Shown: piece after piece, positions 35,405 through 48,471 of the stretch
How positions within the stretch are numbered: position 1 is the stretch's first letter
Layout of the letters: every line of letters starts with the position of its first letter
Notes under the pieces: generated by a model
What the model was told of the DNA's origin: nothing
Seen by the model: the letters and a program-made list of their open reading frames with translations, nothing else
Databases searched by the model: none
Source: Corynebacterium glaucum
GTDB lineage: Bacteria; Actinomycetota; Actinomycetes; Mycobacteriales; Mycobacteriaceae
NCBI RefSeq assembly: GCF_030408855.1
Contig: NZ_CP047358.1
Location: forward strand, 2,356,001-2,420,000
DNA: 64,000 nucleotides
Direction of reading: 5' to 3'
Made by a program: the position numbers and the translations under genes

Positions 35405-35992
35405 ATGCGCTTGAGACTACTCACCCCACTGGTCACGGTTTGTGCACTGGCTGCGGGTTGTTCACAGGGCTCAAGCTTGACGACGCCCACGTTATCCCCA
35501 CCCCCGCAATCCTCGGACCCCCAGGCCGCCCCGGCTCCGCCTGCCGGAGACGGCCTCCCGGTCGATGCCGTTCCGGACACCTCGCGCGATGCTTCGGACA
35601 CGTGCCCGTACCTGGACCCCCAGTTTGTCGCTGAGACGAACGGGCAGGTGGTCACCGGTGTCGGTGTGGATACCCGCTTCGACCCGCCGGCGTGCCAGTT
35701 CTGGTCCTACCCGGAAGAGCCGCAGCTGACGGTGCTGGTGCGGCGCATGGGCTCCTTCGACGAGGCGATGGCCGTGGTTGATTGGGCCGCGCCGATCGAG
35801 CACACCGCGCCAGCAGACGAGCCGGAAGGCTGGAACGGCGGGCGCTTCGGCGGCGGCGAGGTGCCGGGGCGAAGCGGCGCAGGCTATGCGGTGGCCAAGG
35901 ACAACGTGGCTGTGGTGGTGCTCACTAACCAGGACGAATCCTTCAAAGCGCAGGTGGTCGCGCAGCACGTAATCGCTACGCTGGGGTTGTGA
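35405..35992 (+). CDS. DUF2020-like secreted lipoprotein
   Basis: A 195-residue protein with a lipoprotein signal (MRLRLLTPLVTVCALAAGC; Cys at 19), then a Pro/Ser-rich linker and a globular domain containing TCPYLDPQFVAETNGQ and PPACQFWSYPEEP. Two conserved Cys residues could form a disulfide outside the cell. It matches corynebacterial proteins I recall as DUF2020; no function is known. It is divergent from the sensor kinase and overlaps the NUDIX-LOG start by four bases. Confidence 0.7.
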   Translation: MRLRLLTPLVTVCALAAGCSQGSSLTTPTLSPPPQSSDPQAAPAPPAGDGLPVDAVPDTSRDASDTCPYLDPQFVAETNGQVVTGVGVDTRFDPPACQFWSYPEEPQLTVLVRRMGSFDEAMAVVDWAAPIEHTAPADEPEGWNGGRFGGGEVPGRSGAGYAVAKDNVAVVVLTNQDESFKAQVVAQHVIATLGL

Positions 35993-36960
35993 ACTCCGCA
36001 GCCTCCACCATCAATGTCGCCGCCGTGGTCATCCGCAACGCTGCCGGTGAGGTGCTTTGCGTTCGCAAGGCCAAGAGTCCCCGCTTCCAGCTGCCCGGAG
36101 GCAAGCCGGAGCGGGACGAATCGATGGTGGACGCCGCGATCCGCGAAACGCGCGAAGAAGTCGGCGTTGACGTTCCGCGCGAATCGCTGAGCTTCCTCGG
36201 GCGGTTTACCGCCGAGGCTTCCAACGAGCCGGGGTACACCGTGACCTCGGCGGCGTTCACCAGCTCGGTGGTGCCGAACAACCCCGCACCCGCGGCAGAG
36301 ATTGCCGAGGTCGCGTGGATTGACCCCACAGATCCGCAGGGCCACGAACTCGCCCCGCTTTTGACCACGCGCATCTTCCCGGCGCTCGCACCCCGCGACA
36401 TCGGGGCGGTGGCCGTGTTCGCTGGCGCGCGCCCCAGCTCCGATGCGGCGACATCGCAGCTCGCCTTCGAGTTCGGCGCCGCACTCGCCGAGGCTGGCAT
36501 CACCTTGGTTTACGGCGGTTCGAAGCTGGGGATGATGGGTGAAGTGGCCCGCGGGGCGTCGTCAAGCAATGGCTCTTTGGTGGGTGTGCTGACCACCCAC
36601 CTTGCGAACTACGAGCTGAAGTTTGATGAGCTGGACCGGCTGGAGGTGGTGGGCACGATGGCTGAGCGCAAGGCGCTGATGAGCCAGCTTGCCGACGCCT
36701 TCGTGGTCCTGCCCGGCGGCGTGGGCACCCTGGATGAGCTTTTTGACGAATGGACGAGCCAGCAGCTGGGGATTCATTCCAAGCCGATCGGGTTGCTGGG
36801 CGTGGAGTTTTGGACACCGTTTCTGACGATGGTGGATCACATGGTCGAGCACGGGTTTGTGCGCGCGACGGACCGCGAGCACCTCATCGTCGCTGATGAG
36901 CCGGGGGAACTGCTGGCTGCGCTGCGAGCGTGGGTGCCGCCCGTCCCGCGCTGGATTTAA
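35989..36960 (+). CDS. NUDIX hydrolase fused to LOG-family nucleotide phosphoribohydrolase
   Basis: A 323-residue two-domain protein. Residues about 8-130 form a NUDIX domain with the box G-x5-E-x7-REtrEEvGv (PGGKPERDESMVDAAIRETR onward). Residues about 138-323 form a LOG/TIGR00730 domain with AVFAGARPSS, VYGGSKLGMMGEVA and the signature LPGGVGTLDELFD. LOG enzymes release the base from N6-modified or plain AMP; NUDIX enzymes cleave nucleoside diphosphate derivatives, so sequential action on a nucleotide is conceivable (inference). Start GTG 35989 overlaps the upstream TGA stop. Confidence 0.82.
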   Translation: MNSAASTINVAAVVIRNAAGEVLCVRKAKSPRFQLPGGKPERDESMVDAAIRETREEVGVDVPRESLSFLGRFTAEASNEPGYTVTSAAFTSSVVPNNPAPAAEIAEVAWIDPTDPQGHELAPLLTTRIFPALAPRDIGAVAVFAGARPSSDAATSQLAFEFGAALAEAGITLVYGGSKLGMMGEVARGASSSNGSLVGVLTTHLANYELKFDELDRLEVVGTMAERKALMSQLADAFVVLPGGVGTLDELFDEWTSQQLGIHSKPIGLLGVEFWTPFLTMVDHMVEHGFVRATDREHLIVADEPGELLAALRAWVPPVPRWI

Positions 36961-36974
36961 GGAGAGCCGCAACC

Positions 36975-37133
36975 TTAAACCGCGACGTCGTTGTAGGGCA
37001 TTTGCGCGGACACCCAGGGAAACACCACTTCCATCAGCAGGAAGAACACCGCCGCCGCAATGATGAGGGTGAGCAGCCATTTCACCGGCGGCGGGCCGGG
37101 CAGAGTGCGCCAGAACAATCCGTAAAGTCCCAT
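36975..37133 (-). CDS. 52-residue membrane protein linked to sortase E
   Basis: A short gene whose product has one hydrophobic helix (KWLLTLIIAAAVFFLLM, about residues 18-34) framed by GLYGLFWRTLPGPPPV and FPWVSAQMPYNDVAV. I recognise the shape of a conserved actinobacterial small protein found beside class E sortases. AGGAAA lies before ATG 37133. It begins eight bases after the sortase stop, so the two are probably cotranscribed. Function unknown, perhaps an assembly partner. Confidence 0.7.
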   Translation of the reverse strand: MGLYGLFWRTLPGPPPVKWLLTLIIAAAVFFLLMEVVFPWVSAQMPYNDVAV

Positions 37134-37141
37134 ACCGTTTC

Positions 37142-37945
37142 CTAAGTACGCTCCGTCATCGCCGCGGGCAGCGGCCCGCCATCTTCCGTCTTCGGCAGTA
37201 CCTCAGTGCGCACCGCGTGGATGACCATGCGCTCCGCGTTGGAGAACTGCGGGTGGCACGTGGTCAGTGTGATCAGCCCCTCTGCGCCATCAGCGACCTC
37301 CATCGAGGCATCACCCGGAAGCGGGTTGAGCACCTCGACGTCATTCGGCAGGGTGATGTGCCTGCCCTGCACTGCTGCGTAGTCGCCCGCCGCGACGCGC
37401 TCGTTCAACGCCTCCGGCAAACACGCCGTCCCCTCAGCGCGCCGCTCCTCCGCCGCAAGACCCATTGGCAGCACCCGGTAGGTCACCCACGACGAACGCG
37501 TCTCCACCACAATCGCGTCACACGCATGCAGCGCACCGAGATCGTTGAACGGCGCGCCCTTTCCCACGCGGTGCCCAGCCACTGCGAAGTTGCCAGCTTC
37601 GCCGGGCAACTGCGTATCCGGGTAGCGCCCGGGGCCAGCCAAGAGCGTCTTTTCATCCACACCTTCGAGCACGGCGAACTGGTAATCCGCGCCGAAGGCT
37701 GGGATGAACAGGCGGGCGAAGGCGTCGCCAAGCATTGGTCTTTCTTGCGACCTTGGGTTGGTCCAACCTTCTTCTTGCCACTGACCCTCAAGCCGCGACT
37801 GTGCCTCGTCCTGCATCCGGCCTGAAGCGATGTTGGTCCAAAACGACTCGTAAAACGCGAAGAGCAGCAGCAGTGCCCCCGCTGTGACCAGCAGCTCTGC
37901 CACAACTTGCCCGATGCGCAGCGGTTCCGTATCGGGCGAGGTCAT
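37142..37945 (-). CDS. class E sortase
   Basis: A 267-residue cysteine transpeptidase that anchors secreted proteins to the cell wall. It has one N-terminal membrane helix (about 15-32), the catalytic His in AVAGHRVG and the Cys/Arg pair in TLTTCHPQFSNAERMVIHAV (TLxTC...R). The central part contains the extra loop typical of class E. It is divergent from the YidC paralogue and followed by the 52-residue partner. No pilin or LPxTG substrate gene is present in the window, consistent with a housekeeping role. Confidence 0.9.
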   Translation of the reverse strand: MTSPDTEPLRIGQVVAELLVTAGALLLLFAFYESFWTNIASGRMQDEAQSRLEGQWQEEGWTNPRSQERPMLGDAFARLFIPAFGADYQFAVLEGVDEKTLLAGPGRYPDTQLPGEAGNFAVAGHRVGKGAPFNDLGALHACDAIVVETRSSWVTYRVLPMGLAAEERRAEGTACLPEALNERVAAGDYAAVQGRHITLPNDVEVLNPLPGDASMEVADGAEGLITLTTCHPQFSNAERMVIHAVRTEVLPKTEDGGPLPAAMTERT

Positions 37946-37963
37946 GGCCTAACATTAACGCAC

Positions 37964-39181
37964 ATGCTGGAAATGTTCGTGTACCCGGTCTCTGCCGTGA
38001 TGAAGTTCTGGCATTGGCTTTTGGCCGAGCAGTTCAATATTCCCGCCAACGCGACATGGATCGCGTCGGTGATCCTGCTGGTGTTCACGGTGCGCGGCAT
38101 CATCCTCCCGTTCGCGTGGCAGACGTATAAATCCGCGCGCACGACCTACCTCATGCGCCCACACCTGGAGGCGGTGAAGAAGCAGTACGGCGAGTCCGTC
38201 ACCCCGGAGGAACTTCGCGCGGAGGACGAAGAACGCAAGCGCATTCAGAAGGAGCACGGCTACAACCCGCTTGCCGCGTGCGTGCCGGCGCTGATCCAGA
38301 TCCCGGTCTTCCTCGGCTTGTACCGCCTGCTGCTCTGGATGGCGGTGCCCGATGCCGCCGGCGGCCGCTCGCTCGGCGTGCTTTCCGAGCCTGAGATCGA
38401 GTCCTTCCGTAGCGCCGTCCTCTTCGGCGTCCCGCTGCCCGCCTACGTATCCATGTCGGATGAGCAGTTCGAGTTTCTGGGTACCACGCAGCATGATGTC
38501 CGCACCCTCGCCATTCCGCTCATCGCCACCGCGATCGTGCTCACCTCCACGAACCTCCTGGTTAACCAGCTTCGCAACCGCGCCACCCTGGAGTGGGAAA
38601 ACACGATGACGCGCCAGACCTACTACATGCTCTACTGGCTCATCCCGATCGTCGCCGGCGCCCTGCTCACTGCCGGACTCACCGGCCTCGTCCCCATCGC
38701 GCTGCTGATGTACTGGGTGTGCAACAACCTCTTCACCACGCTGCAGACCGCCGCGTTCTCGGTGCTCATTGTGCGCCGCTACCCCTCAGAAGAGATCCAC
38801 CACCGGTCGCAGGCAGAAGCTAAGGCCGCGGTCGACACAAGGAAGAGGGAAAACAAGGAGCGCAAGCTTGCTTTACGACGCAAGCGTCTCACCGCCATCA
38901 CGCGACCCCAGTCCTTCAACGAGATTCGACGTGAAATCAAGGCCGAGAAGCAGGCGCGCAAGGACGCGAAGGCCGCGGAGAAAGCTGACAAGAAGGCGCT
39001 GACGAAGGAGCGCAACCAGGCACGCAAGGAGCTCAACCGGCAGATTATGGCCGAGCGCAAGGCAGCCAAGGAAGCAAAGAAGGCTGGTAAGGCGGGTCAG
39101 GCTGGAAAGGATGAAGCTCCAACCATCGCTGGGTCGACGCGCTGGACGCCGCCGGCTGCGCCTGGGTCGGCGAAGAGCTAA
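37964..39181 (+). CDS. yidC: YidC/Oxa1 membrane insertase paralogue
   Basis: A 405-residue YidC/Oxa1 protein. The 60-kD inner-membrane-protein core (about 20-265) has WQTYKSARTTYLMRPHLEAVKKQYG, the conserved PLAACVPALIQIPVFLGLYR and later helices with LMYWVCNNLFTTLQ. The C-terminal 130 residues are almost all charged (runs of Lys, Arg, Ala and Glu), probably contacting ribosomes. The main corynebacterial YidC usually sits next to rpmH-rnpA near oriC, so this is probably a second copy. TAACAT before ATG 37964 suggests leaderless transcription. Confidence 0.85.
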   Translation: MLEMFVYPVSAVMKFWHWLLAEQFNIPANATWIASVILLVFTVRGIILPFAWQTYKSARTTYLMRPHLEAVKKQYGESVTPEELRAEDEERKRIQKEHGYNPLAACVPALIQIPVFLGLYRLLLWMAVPDAAGGRSLGVLSEPEIESFRSAVLFGVPLPAYVSMSDEQFEFLGTTQHDVRTLAIPLIATAIVLTSTNLLVNQLRNRATLEWENTMTRQTYYMLYWLIPIVAGALLTAGLTGLVPIALLMYWVCNNLFTTLQTAAFSVLIVRRYPSEEIHHRSQAEAKAAVDTRKRENKERKLALRRKRLTAITRPQSFNEIRREIKAEKQARKDAKAAEKADKKALTKERNQARKELNRQIMAERKAAKEAKKAGKAGQAGKDEAPTIAGSTRWTPPAAPGSAKS

Positions 39182-39822
39182 ATCGAGTAGTCCGCCGCCG
39201 GTGCGCCGAGAGCGCTCTTCGCCAACTGGCGCGCGGTCTCGAGCGGGGCGACGCTGCGGGTGAAGCGCGCGCCGGCCAGCCCACCGTCGAGGTAGATGAG
39301 CATCTCGTCCGCTTGTTCAGAGGATTCGTACCCGTTCTTCCGCGTGAGCAGCTCGGTGAGCGTGGTGTGCATCCAGCGGCGGTGGTTCAGGCTGGTCTCC
39401 ACAATCCGGCGCTCAGACTCGCTCTCTGGGCGCGGGTACTCGGTGGCCGCGTTGAAGAACGGCGAGCCGCGGAAGTTCTTGCCCGGCTCCTCATCGATCG
39501 CCATATCGAAAAACGCGATGATCTTGCCGTCGAGGTCATCCGCCTTCGCGGCGCGTTCCTCCCAGCGCGCCCGGTACTCCTCGTCCAGACGCTCCAGGTA
39601 GGCCACAACAAGGTTGTCTTTCGATCCGAGCAGCGAGTACAGCGAAGCCTTGGCCACGTCCGCTTCACGCAGTACACGGTCAATGCCAATAACGCGGATG
39701 CCCTCTTCGTTGAACAGCTTCGTCGCGGCGTCAAGGAGGCGCTCGCGCGGGCTCGGGCGGTTTCGGCGCCGTGCACTTGGCTTCTTCTTGCCCGCGTCTG
39801 AGCCGGTGTTTGAGCTGGTCAC
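39178..39822 (-). CDS. TetR-family transcriptional regulator
   Basis: A 214-residue repressor-type protein. After a basic N-terminal tail (GKKKPSARRRNRPSP) comes the TetR helix-turn-helix RERLLDAATKLFNEEGIRVIGIDRVLREADVAKASLYSLLGSKDNLVVAYL, recognisable by the xGxxxxxIdxI pattern and KxxLyxlF-like turn. The start is GTG 39822, with AAGGAGG exactly six bases upstream; ATG 39840 would put the ribosome site inside the gene. It converges with yidC and overlaps its stop by four bases. The ligand and targets are unknown. Confidence 0.85.
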   Translation of the reverse strand: MTSSNTGSDAGKKKPSARRRNRPSPRERLLDAATKLFNEEGIRVIGIDRVLREADVAKASLYSLLGSKDNLVVAYLERLDEEYRARWEERAAKADDLDGKIIAFFDMAIDEEPGKNFRGSPFFNAATEYPRPESESERRIVETSLNHRRWMHTTLTELLTRKNGYESSEQADEMLIYLDGGLAGARFTRSVAPLETARQLAKSALGAPAADYSI

Positions 39823-39915
39823 TGGGCGCCTCCTTCGCATACTGAGCAGTAATAGACAAACCGGTATGACTATCCTACAACGGGCGGTCTTAAAACGGTG
39901 TCCCGGAATGGCAAA

Positions 39916-39945
39916 ATCCCCCTGGCGGCAATGCGCCAAGGGGAT
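39916..39945 (-). terminator. terminator after the GlsB-like gene
   Basis: An inverted repeat (ATCCCC-c-TGGCG with GCGCCA-a-GGGGAT, short GCAAT loop) followed on the minus strand by ATTTTG. It lies 26 bases after the stop of the gene at 39971-40240. Confidence 0.7.
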
Positions 39946-39970
39946 CCGTCGTCAAGCAAAATGCTTGTGT

Positions 39971-40240
39971 TTAGCGGCGGCGGCCAGTCACCAGGTTGAC
40001 GATCCAGAGCAGGACGACTGCGCCGAGCACGCAGGTGAACAAGCTAAAGATCCAGTTACCGCCGGCGACATCAACACCGAACAGGGAGAGGAGCCAGCCG
40101 CCGAGCAGGCCGCCGATAATACCGACGACGATGTTGAGGCCGATACCCATTTGCGCGTCGCGGTTCTGAATCATCGATGCGATCCAGCCCGCGATACCGC
40201 CGAGCACGATCCAACCAAGAAAACCGAGTGTAGGAGTCAT
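39971..40240 (-). CDS. GlsB/YeaQ/YmgE-type stress-response membrane protein
   Basis: An 89-residue transglycosylase-associated protein with three hydrophobic helices and the glycine-rich repeats GWIVLGGIAGWIAS and GIIGGLLGGWLLSLFGV. Such proteins are induced by stress in many bacteria; the molecular function is unknown. It is flanked by a regulator gene and a universal stress protein gene, fitting a stress cluster. A terminator follows. Confidence 0.88.
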   Translation of the reverse strand: MTPTLGFLGWIVLGGIAGWIASMIQNRDAQMGIGLNIVVGIIGGLLGGWLLSLFGVDVAGGNWIFSLFTCVLGAVVLLWIVNLVTGRRR

Positions 40241-40298
40241 GAAAAAGGTCCCTTCAATATGTACGTAATGCTTCCAGGCCCATTATGCCGAAAAACGG

Positions 40299-41228
40299 TC
40301 AGGATTGGGGACGTACCACCATCATCGGGCACGGTGCGGACTGCAGAAGCGCACGCGAGGTCGAGCCGAGCAGCATGCCCTTGAAGCCGCCGCGGCCGTG
40401 CGATCCGGTGATCAGGAGCTGCGCACCCTCGGCTGCTTCGGTGAGTGCGCGTACCGGACGGTCGCGAGTAATCACCTTCTTCACCTGCACCTCAGGGTAG
40501 GTGCGACCCAGTTCACGGAGGTAGTTTTCCAGCAGCTCAGACTTTTCGTCGTGCGCTTCTTTCCAGCGGTCCTCGCTAACCGTGAAGCCGGCTCCTGGAG
40601 CCTGCACCTGGGTGTCAATCCAGGTGTGCACCGCGATCAGCTCAGCTCCGCGAGCCTGCGCTTCTTCGAAGGCGACCTCTGTTGCGCGACGTGACACCTC
40701 GGAGCCGTCGATGCCGACCACGATCGGGCCGTACTTCGTCTCCTCGGTGACGTTGTTGTCCTCGCGCACCACCACAACCGGGCAGCTGGCGTGAGAAACC
40801 ACAGCGCCGGAGACAGAGCCGAGGACCATGCCCGACAACCCGCCGAGCCCGCGCGAGCCCATCACGATCATCCCGGCATCGCGCGACATCTCGAGCAGCA
40901 TGTCGATCGGCGAGCCCTCCGCCACAGCGTGACCAATCGCCAGGCTCGGCGCAACCTCTACGGCAAGTTCACGGGCCGCGTCGATCTTGCGCATCGTCTC
41001 GCGTTGCAGATCGTCATACAACTCCTGCGGCGGCACCATGCCCTCCGCGTAAAGGAATTGCGGCATGGTGTAGCTGGATGCCAGCCGCAGCGGCACGTTG
41101 CGCTTCATCGCGGTGTTTGCCGCCCACCGGACCGCGTTGTCGGAGGCCGGGCTGCCGTCAACAGCGACAACCACATCTTTCACGTCGTGGCTTACAGAGT
41201 CTTGAGCTGCGTCAGCTTCGTTGCTCAC
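40299..41228 (-). CDS. tandem universal stress protein
   Basis: A 309-residue protein with two Usp domains. Each begins with a strand and Asp (VVAVDGSPASDNAV; VVGIDGSEVSRRAT) and ends in an ATP-binding loop G-x2-G-x9-G-S (GSRGLGGLSGMVLGSVSG; GSHGRGGFKGMLLGST). Such two-domain forms are common in actinobacteria and bind ATP during hypoxia or starvation. Start GTG 41228 follows AAAGGGCGGG, and TATAAC further upstream could be the -10. Confidence 0.92.
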   Translation of the reverse strand: MSNEADAAQDSVSHDVKDVVVAVDGSPASDNAVRWAANTAMKRNVPLRLASSYTMPQFLYAEGMVPPQELYDDLQRETMRKIDAARELAVEVAPSLAIGHAVAEGSPIDMLLEMSRDAGMIVMGSRGLGGLSGMVLGSVSGAVVSHASCPVVVVREDNNVTEETKYGPIVVGIDGSEVSRRATEVAFEEAQARGAELIAVHTWIDTQVQAPGAGFTVSEDRWKEAHDEKSELLENYLRELGRTYPEVQVKKVITRDRPVRALTEAAEGAQLLITGSHGRGGFKGMLLGSTSRALLQSAPCPMMVVRPQS

Positions 41229-41290
41229 GATCCCGCCCTTTCAGGTAGAAGACTGGTTATACCATGTATTCTACGCCCGCCCAGACCGGT

Positions 41291-41437
41291 CTACTTCGGT
41301 ATTTCGATCGGCTGCGCCGCCTCAGCATTCGACGGGTACAGCAGCTGGTAGAGCAGGCTGGCAAAGTCGGCAATCAGTTTGCCAATGCCCTCGCCGAAGA
41401 ACTTCTGAATAGGTTCAAGTAGTGCGCCAAGATCCAT
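41291..41437 (-). CDS. 48-residue amphipathic peptide, possible PorA/PorH-like porin
   Basis: A very short gene: MDLGALLEPIQKFFGEGIG, then an amphipathic helix LIADFASLLYQLLYP and a polar tail. Corynebacterial outer-membrane channels PorA and PorH are 40-60-residue signal-less amphipathic peptides that show little sequence similarity between species, and this peptide has the same size and pattern. Minus-strand TAGATTAT just before ATG 41437 suggests a promoter with almost no leader. It is divergent from rluA. The porin assignment is a guess from form alone. Confidence 0.45.
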   Translation of the reverse strand: MDLGALLEPIQKFFGEGIGKLIADFASLLYQLLYPSNAEAAQPIEIPK

Positions 41438-41459
41438 GCCGGATAATCTACTACACATC

Positions 41460-42431
41460 ATGGCCCGCAAGAAGCACCCCCGACAACCATTACCGCCGCG
41501 TGGCGGCCTTTCCGCTTCGCGCATCCGCCACCCGGGCCCCGATCCAACTACAGCCTTCGAGTTCGTCGTTCGGGTCATTGCAGAGCAGCGCCACCGCCAC
41601 CCGGAAGACACCGAAGAGGCAGTCATGGAGCGGTTTGCTCAGGGGCAGGTCGTGCTTATCGACGCCTCCCCCGTGAACCCCGACGACCTCATCCAACCAG
41701 GGACCGACGTCTTCTTCTACCGGCGTCCCGCACCTGAGACTCCAGTCCCCTACGAGATCCAGACGGTGTACGAGGACGACGATCTCTTGGTGGTGGACAA
41801 GCCGCCTTTCTTGGCAACGATGCCGCGCGCCGCGCACATCACCGAAACCGCGACTGTCCGCCTGCGCCGCGCTACCGGAAACGAGGAACTCACGCCGGCG
41901 CACCGGCTCGATCGCATGACGTCTGGACTGCTGCTGCTTACGAAGCGCAGGGATATCCGAGGCGCGTACCAGGAGCTCTTCGCCGCCCGGCAGGTGTTCA
42001 AGCGCTACACCGCAATCGCCCCGGAGCTGGATCTCGCGGTCCCCACCGTATGGCGGAGCCACATCGAGAAACGTCATGGCGAAGTGGCCTCTAACAACGT
42101 CAAAGGTGCGCAACCAAATGCGGAGACCATTGTCCGCTCGGTTGAACGGCTGCAGCCGGCGCAGGAGGATGCGCTTCACCGAGTCCATGAAACAGAGGGG
42201 CCTCTCGCCCGCTATCTCCTGGAACCGGTGACTGGGCGTACTCATCAGCTTCGCGTCCACATGTGCGCAGCGGGTGCGCCGATTCTCGGCGACCCGGTCT
42301 ACCCGGTGGTCAAAGCGTTCGGCGACGAGGATTACAGTGTGCCGATGCGGTTGAAATCGATCGAGATTGCGTTCGAGGACCCGTTGAGTGGGCAGGCGCG
42401 CCATTTCGCCGCCCAATCCGATGTCGTATAA
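41460..42431 (+). CDS. RluA-family 23S/tRNA pseudouridine synthase
   Basis: A 323-residue pseudouridine synthase. The catalytic Asp is in PAHRLDRMTSGLLLLTK; other family segments are LLVVDKPPFLATMP and GRTHQLRVHMCAAGAPILGDPVYP. The first 80 residues form an N-terminal S4-like region. ATG 41460 begins a basic leader (ARKKHPRQP). It is convergent with the rRNA operon and shares a strong bidirectional terminator. The target base cannot be predicted, although rRNA is likely for the family. Confidence 0.88.
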   Translation: MARKKHPRQPLPPRGGLSASRIRHPGPDPTTAFEFVVRVIAEQRHRHPEDTEEAVMERFAQGQVVLIDASPVNPDDLIQPGTDVFFYRRPAPETPVPYEIQTVYEDDDLLVVDKPPFLATMPRAAHITETATVRLRRATGNEELTPAHRLDRMTSGLLLLTKRRDIRGAYQELFAARQVFKRYTAIAPELDLAVPTVWRSHIEKRHGEVASNNVKGAQPNAETIVRSVERLQPAQEDALHRVHETEGPLARYLLEPVTGRTHQLRVHMCAAGAPILGDPVYPVVKAFGDEDYSVPMRLKSIEIAFEDPLSGQARHFAAQSDVV

Positions 42432-42453
42432 ACCCGATCTAAATCCAGAAATG

Positions 42454-42500
42454 CCGCGAACCCGGTACCTGGATTGTGCTTCCAGGTACCGGGTTCGCGG
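42454..42500. terminator. bidirectional terminator between rluA-type gene and rRNA operon
   Basis: A perfect 20-bp inverted repeat (42454-42473 with 42481-42500) around loop TTGTGCT. The stem contains GAACCCGGTACCTGGA. It follows 5S rRNA on the minus strand and the pseudouridine synthase gene on the plus strand. T-rich bases lie on both sides (ATTTCTGGATTT and TTGTTGTG). Confidence 0.8.
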
Positions 42501-42517
42501 TTGTTGTGAAGTTGTTG

Positions 42518-42637
42518 GGTCGGCGGTAACCTACTCTCCCACACCCTCCCGGGTGCAGTACCATCGGCGCGGGCGGGCTTAGCTTCCGGGTTCGGAATGG
42601 GTCCGGGCGTTTCCCCGCCGCTATCAACTACCGACAC
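42518..42637 (-). rRNA. rrf: 5S ribosomal RNA
   Basis: About 120 bases with the canonical 5S core: GGGGAAACGCCCGG, CCATTCCGAACCCGGAAGCTAAG (quoted in part), GATGGTACTGC and GAGAGTAGG on the minus strand. The ends GTGTCGGT and ACCGCCGAC pair to form helix I. End positions are estimated within a few bases. Confidence 0.95.
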
Positions 42638-42720
42638 ATTTGTGGTTGTTGGCCACACACTGTGTTGTCCCCAGGGTTGGGGTCCCCCCTGTTGGTTGGG
42701 GTGGTGTGGTGTGTCAGATA

Positions 42721-42736
42721 CCGGAGAATGGACGCG
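42721..42736 (-). ncRNA. 3' strand of the pre-23S processing stem
   Basis: In the 23S-5S spacer, minus-strand CGCGTCCATTCTCCGG is complementary to GGAGAGTGGACGCG in the 16S-23S spacer (45993-46006), with 13 Watson-Crick pairs and one G-U. Such long stems enclose 23S in the precursor and are cut by RNase III. Confidence 0.7.
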
Positions 42737-42771
42737 TTGCGGTGCAGGTTTGTTCTGCTGGTTTGTGTTGG

Positions 42772-47856
<5,085 letters not shown>

Positions 47857-48214
47857 ACCAAACAATAACTGCCCAGTGCGTGCTTCAGAAGAAACAGGCC
47901 GTGAAAAGCCCAAACCCAACCAAAACAAACCACCCAACACAAAACCGTGCTGGACTGGCTATCCAAAAATTACTTCATGTTGTTGCTGTATCCGACGAGG
48001 AAAAACCAACAAACAACACAGTTTTAAAAAAATACTCGTGAAACCATCACACGCATGAAGCTGTGTAGCGTCTCACCAGCACACCACAAGCCCCAATCAT
48101 TGGTTCAAGACCCACAGTGACCGGCACACACCAACCACCCCACAAAAACAGGGCAGCAAGCACCAACCACAAACACACCACACAACGCAAAAGTTCACAA
48201 ACAAAAAATGCATT

Positions 48215-48238
48215 GGCACACTATCGAGTTCTCAAACA
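48215..48238 (-). promoter_or_regulatory. rRNA leader boxA antitermination element
   Basis: Minus-strand TGTTTGAGAACTCGATAGTG closely matches the actinobacterial rrn antitermination sequence (mycobacterial TGTTTGAGAACTCAATAGTG, from memory). It lies about 360 bases upstream of mature 16S. The leader from 47857 to 48380 holds no gene. Confidence 0.85.
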
Positions 48239-48389
48239 ACACACGCACACCCCCCAAACAACCCACAACAAAGCAGATCATCCAGAAGGAGACGTAAGAT
48301 TCTTAGCCGTTAGCGCTCGTTTTCCTACCGCTCACACAATCCTGAAACCACATCCAGGCGGGGCGTTGTCGGTCGCGCTGACTCACATA

Positions 48390-48418
48390 AACCTACACAC
48401 ACCACCACAACAACACAA
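48390..48418 (-). promoter_or_regulatory. candidate rRNA operon promoter
   Basis: On the minus strand TTGTGT (48413-48418) and TAGGTT (48390-48395) are separated by 17 bases, giving a plausible sigma-A-type promoter about 530 bases before 16S. Other weaker hexamers (for example TAAGAAT near 48297) could form a second promoter, as rRNA operons often have more than one. Confidence 0.5.
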
Positions 48419-48471
48419 ACCCCCAGCACATTCCGGGTTTTGGGGCATCTATAGATGATGTGGTCTGCGGG

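Noticed and set aside
37715..37725. CGTCGCCAAGC (here) and CGTCGGCAAGC (36688-36698, reverse) as members of the dispersed word family
   Set aside because: Only one copy of each was found, which is compatible with chance in GC-rich coding DNA.
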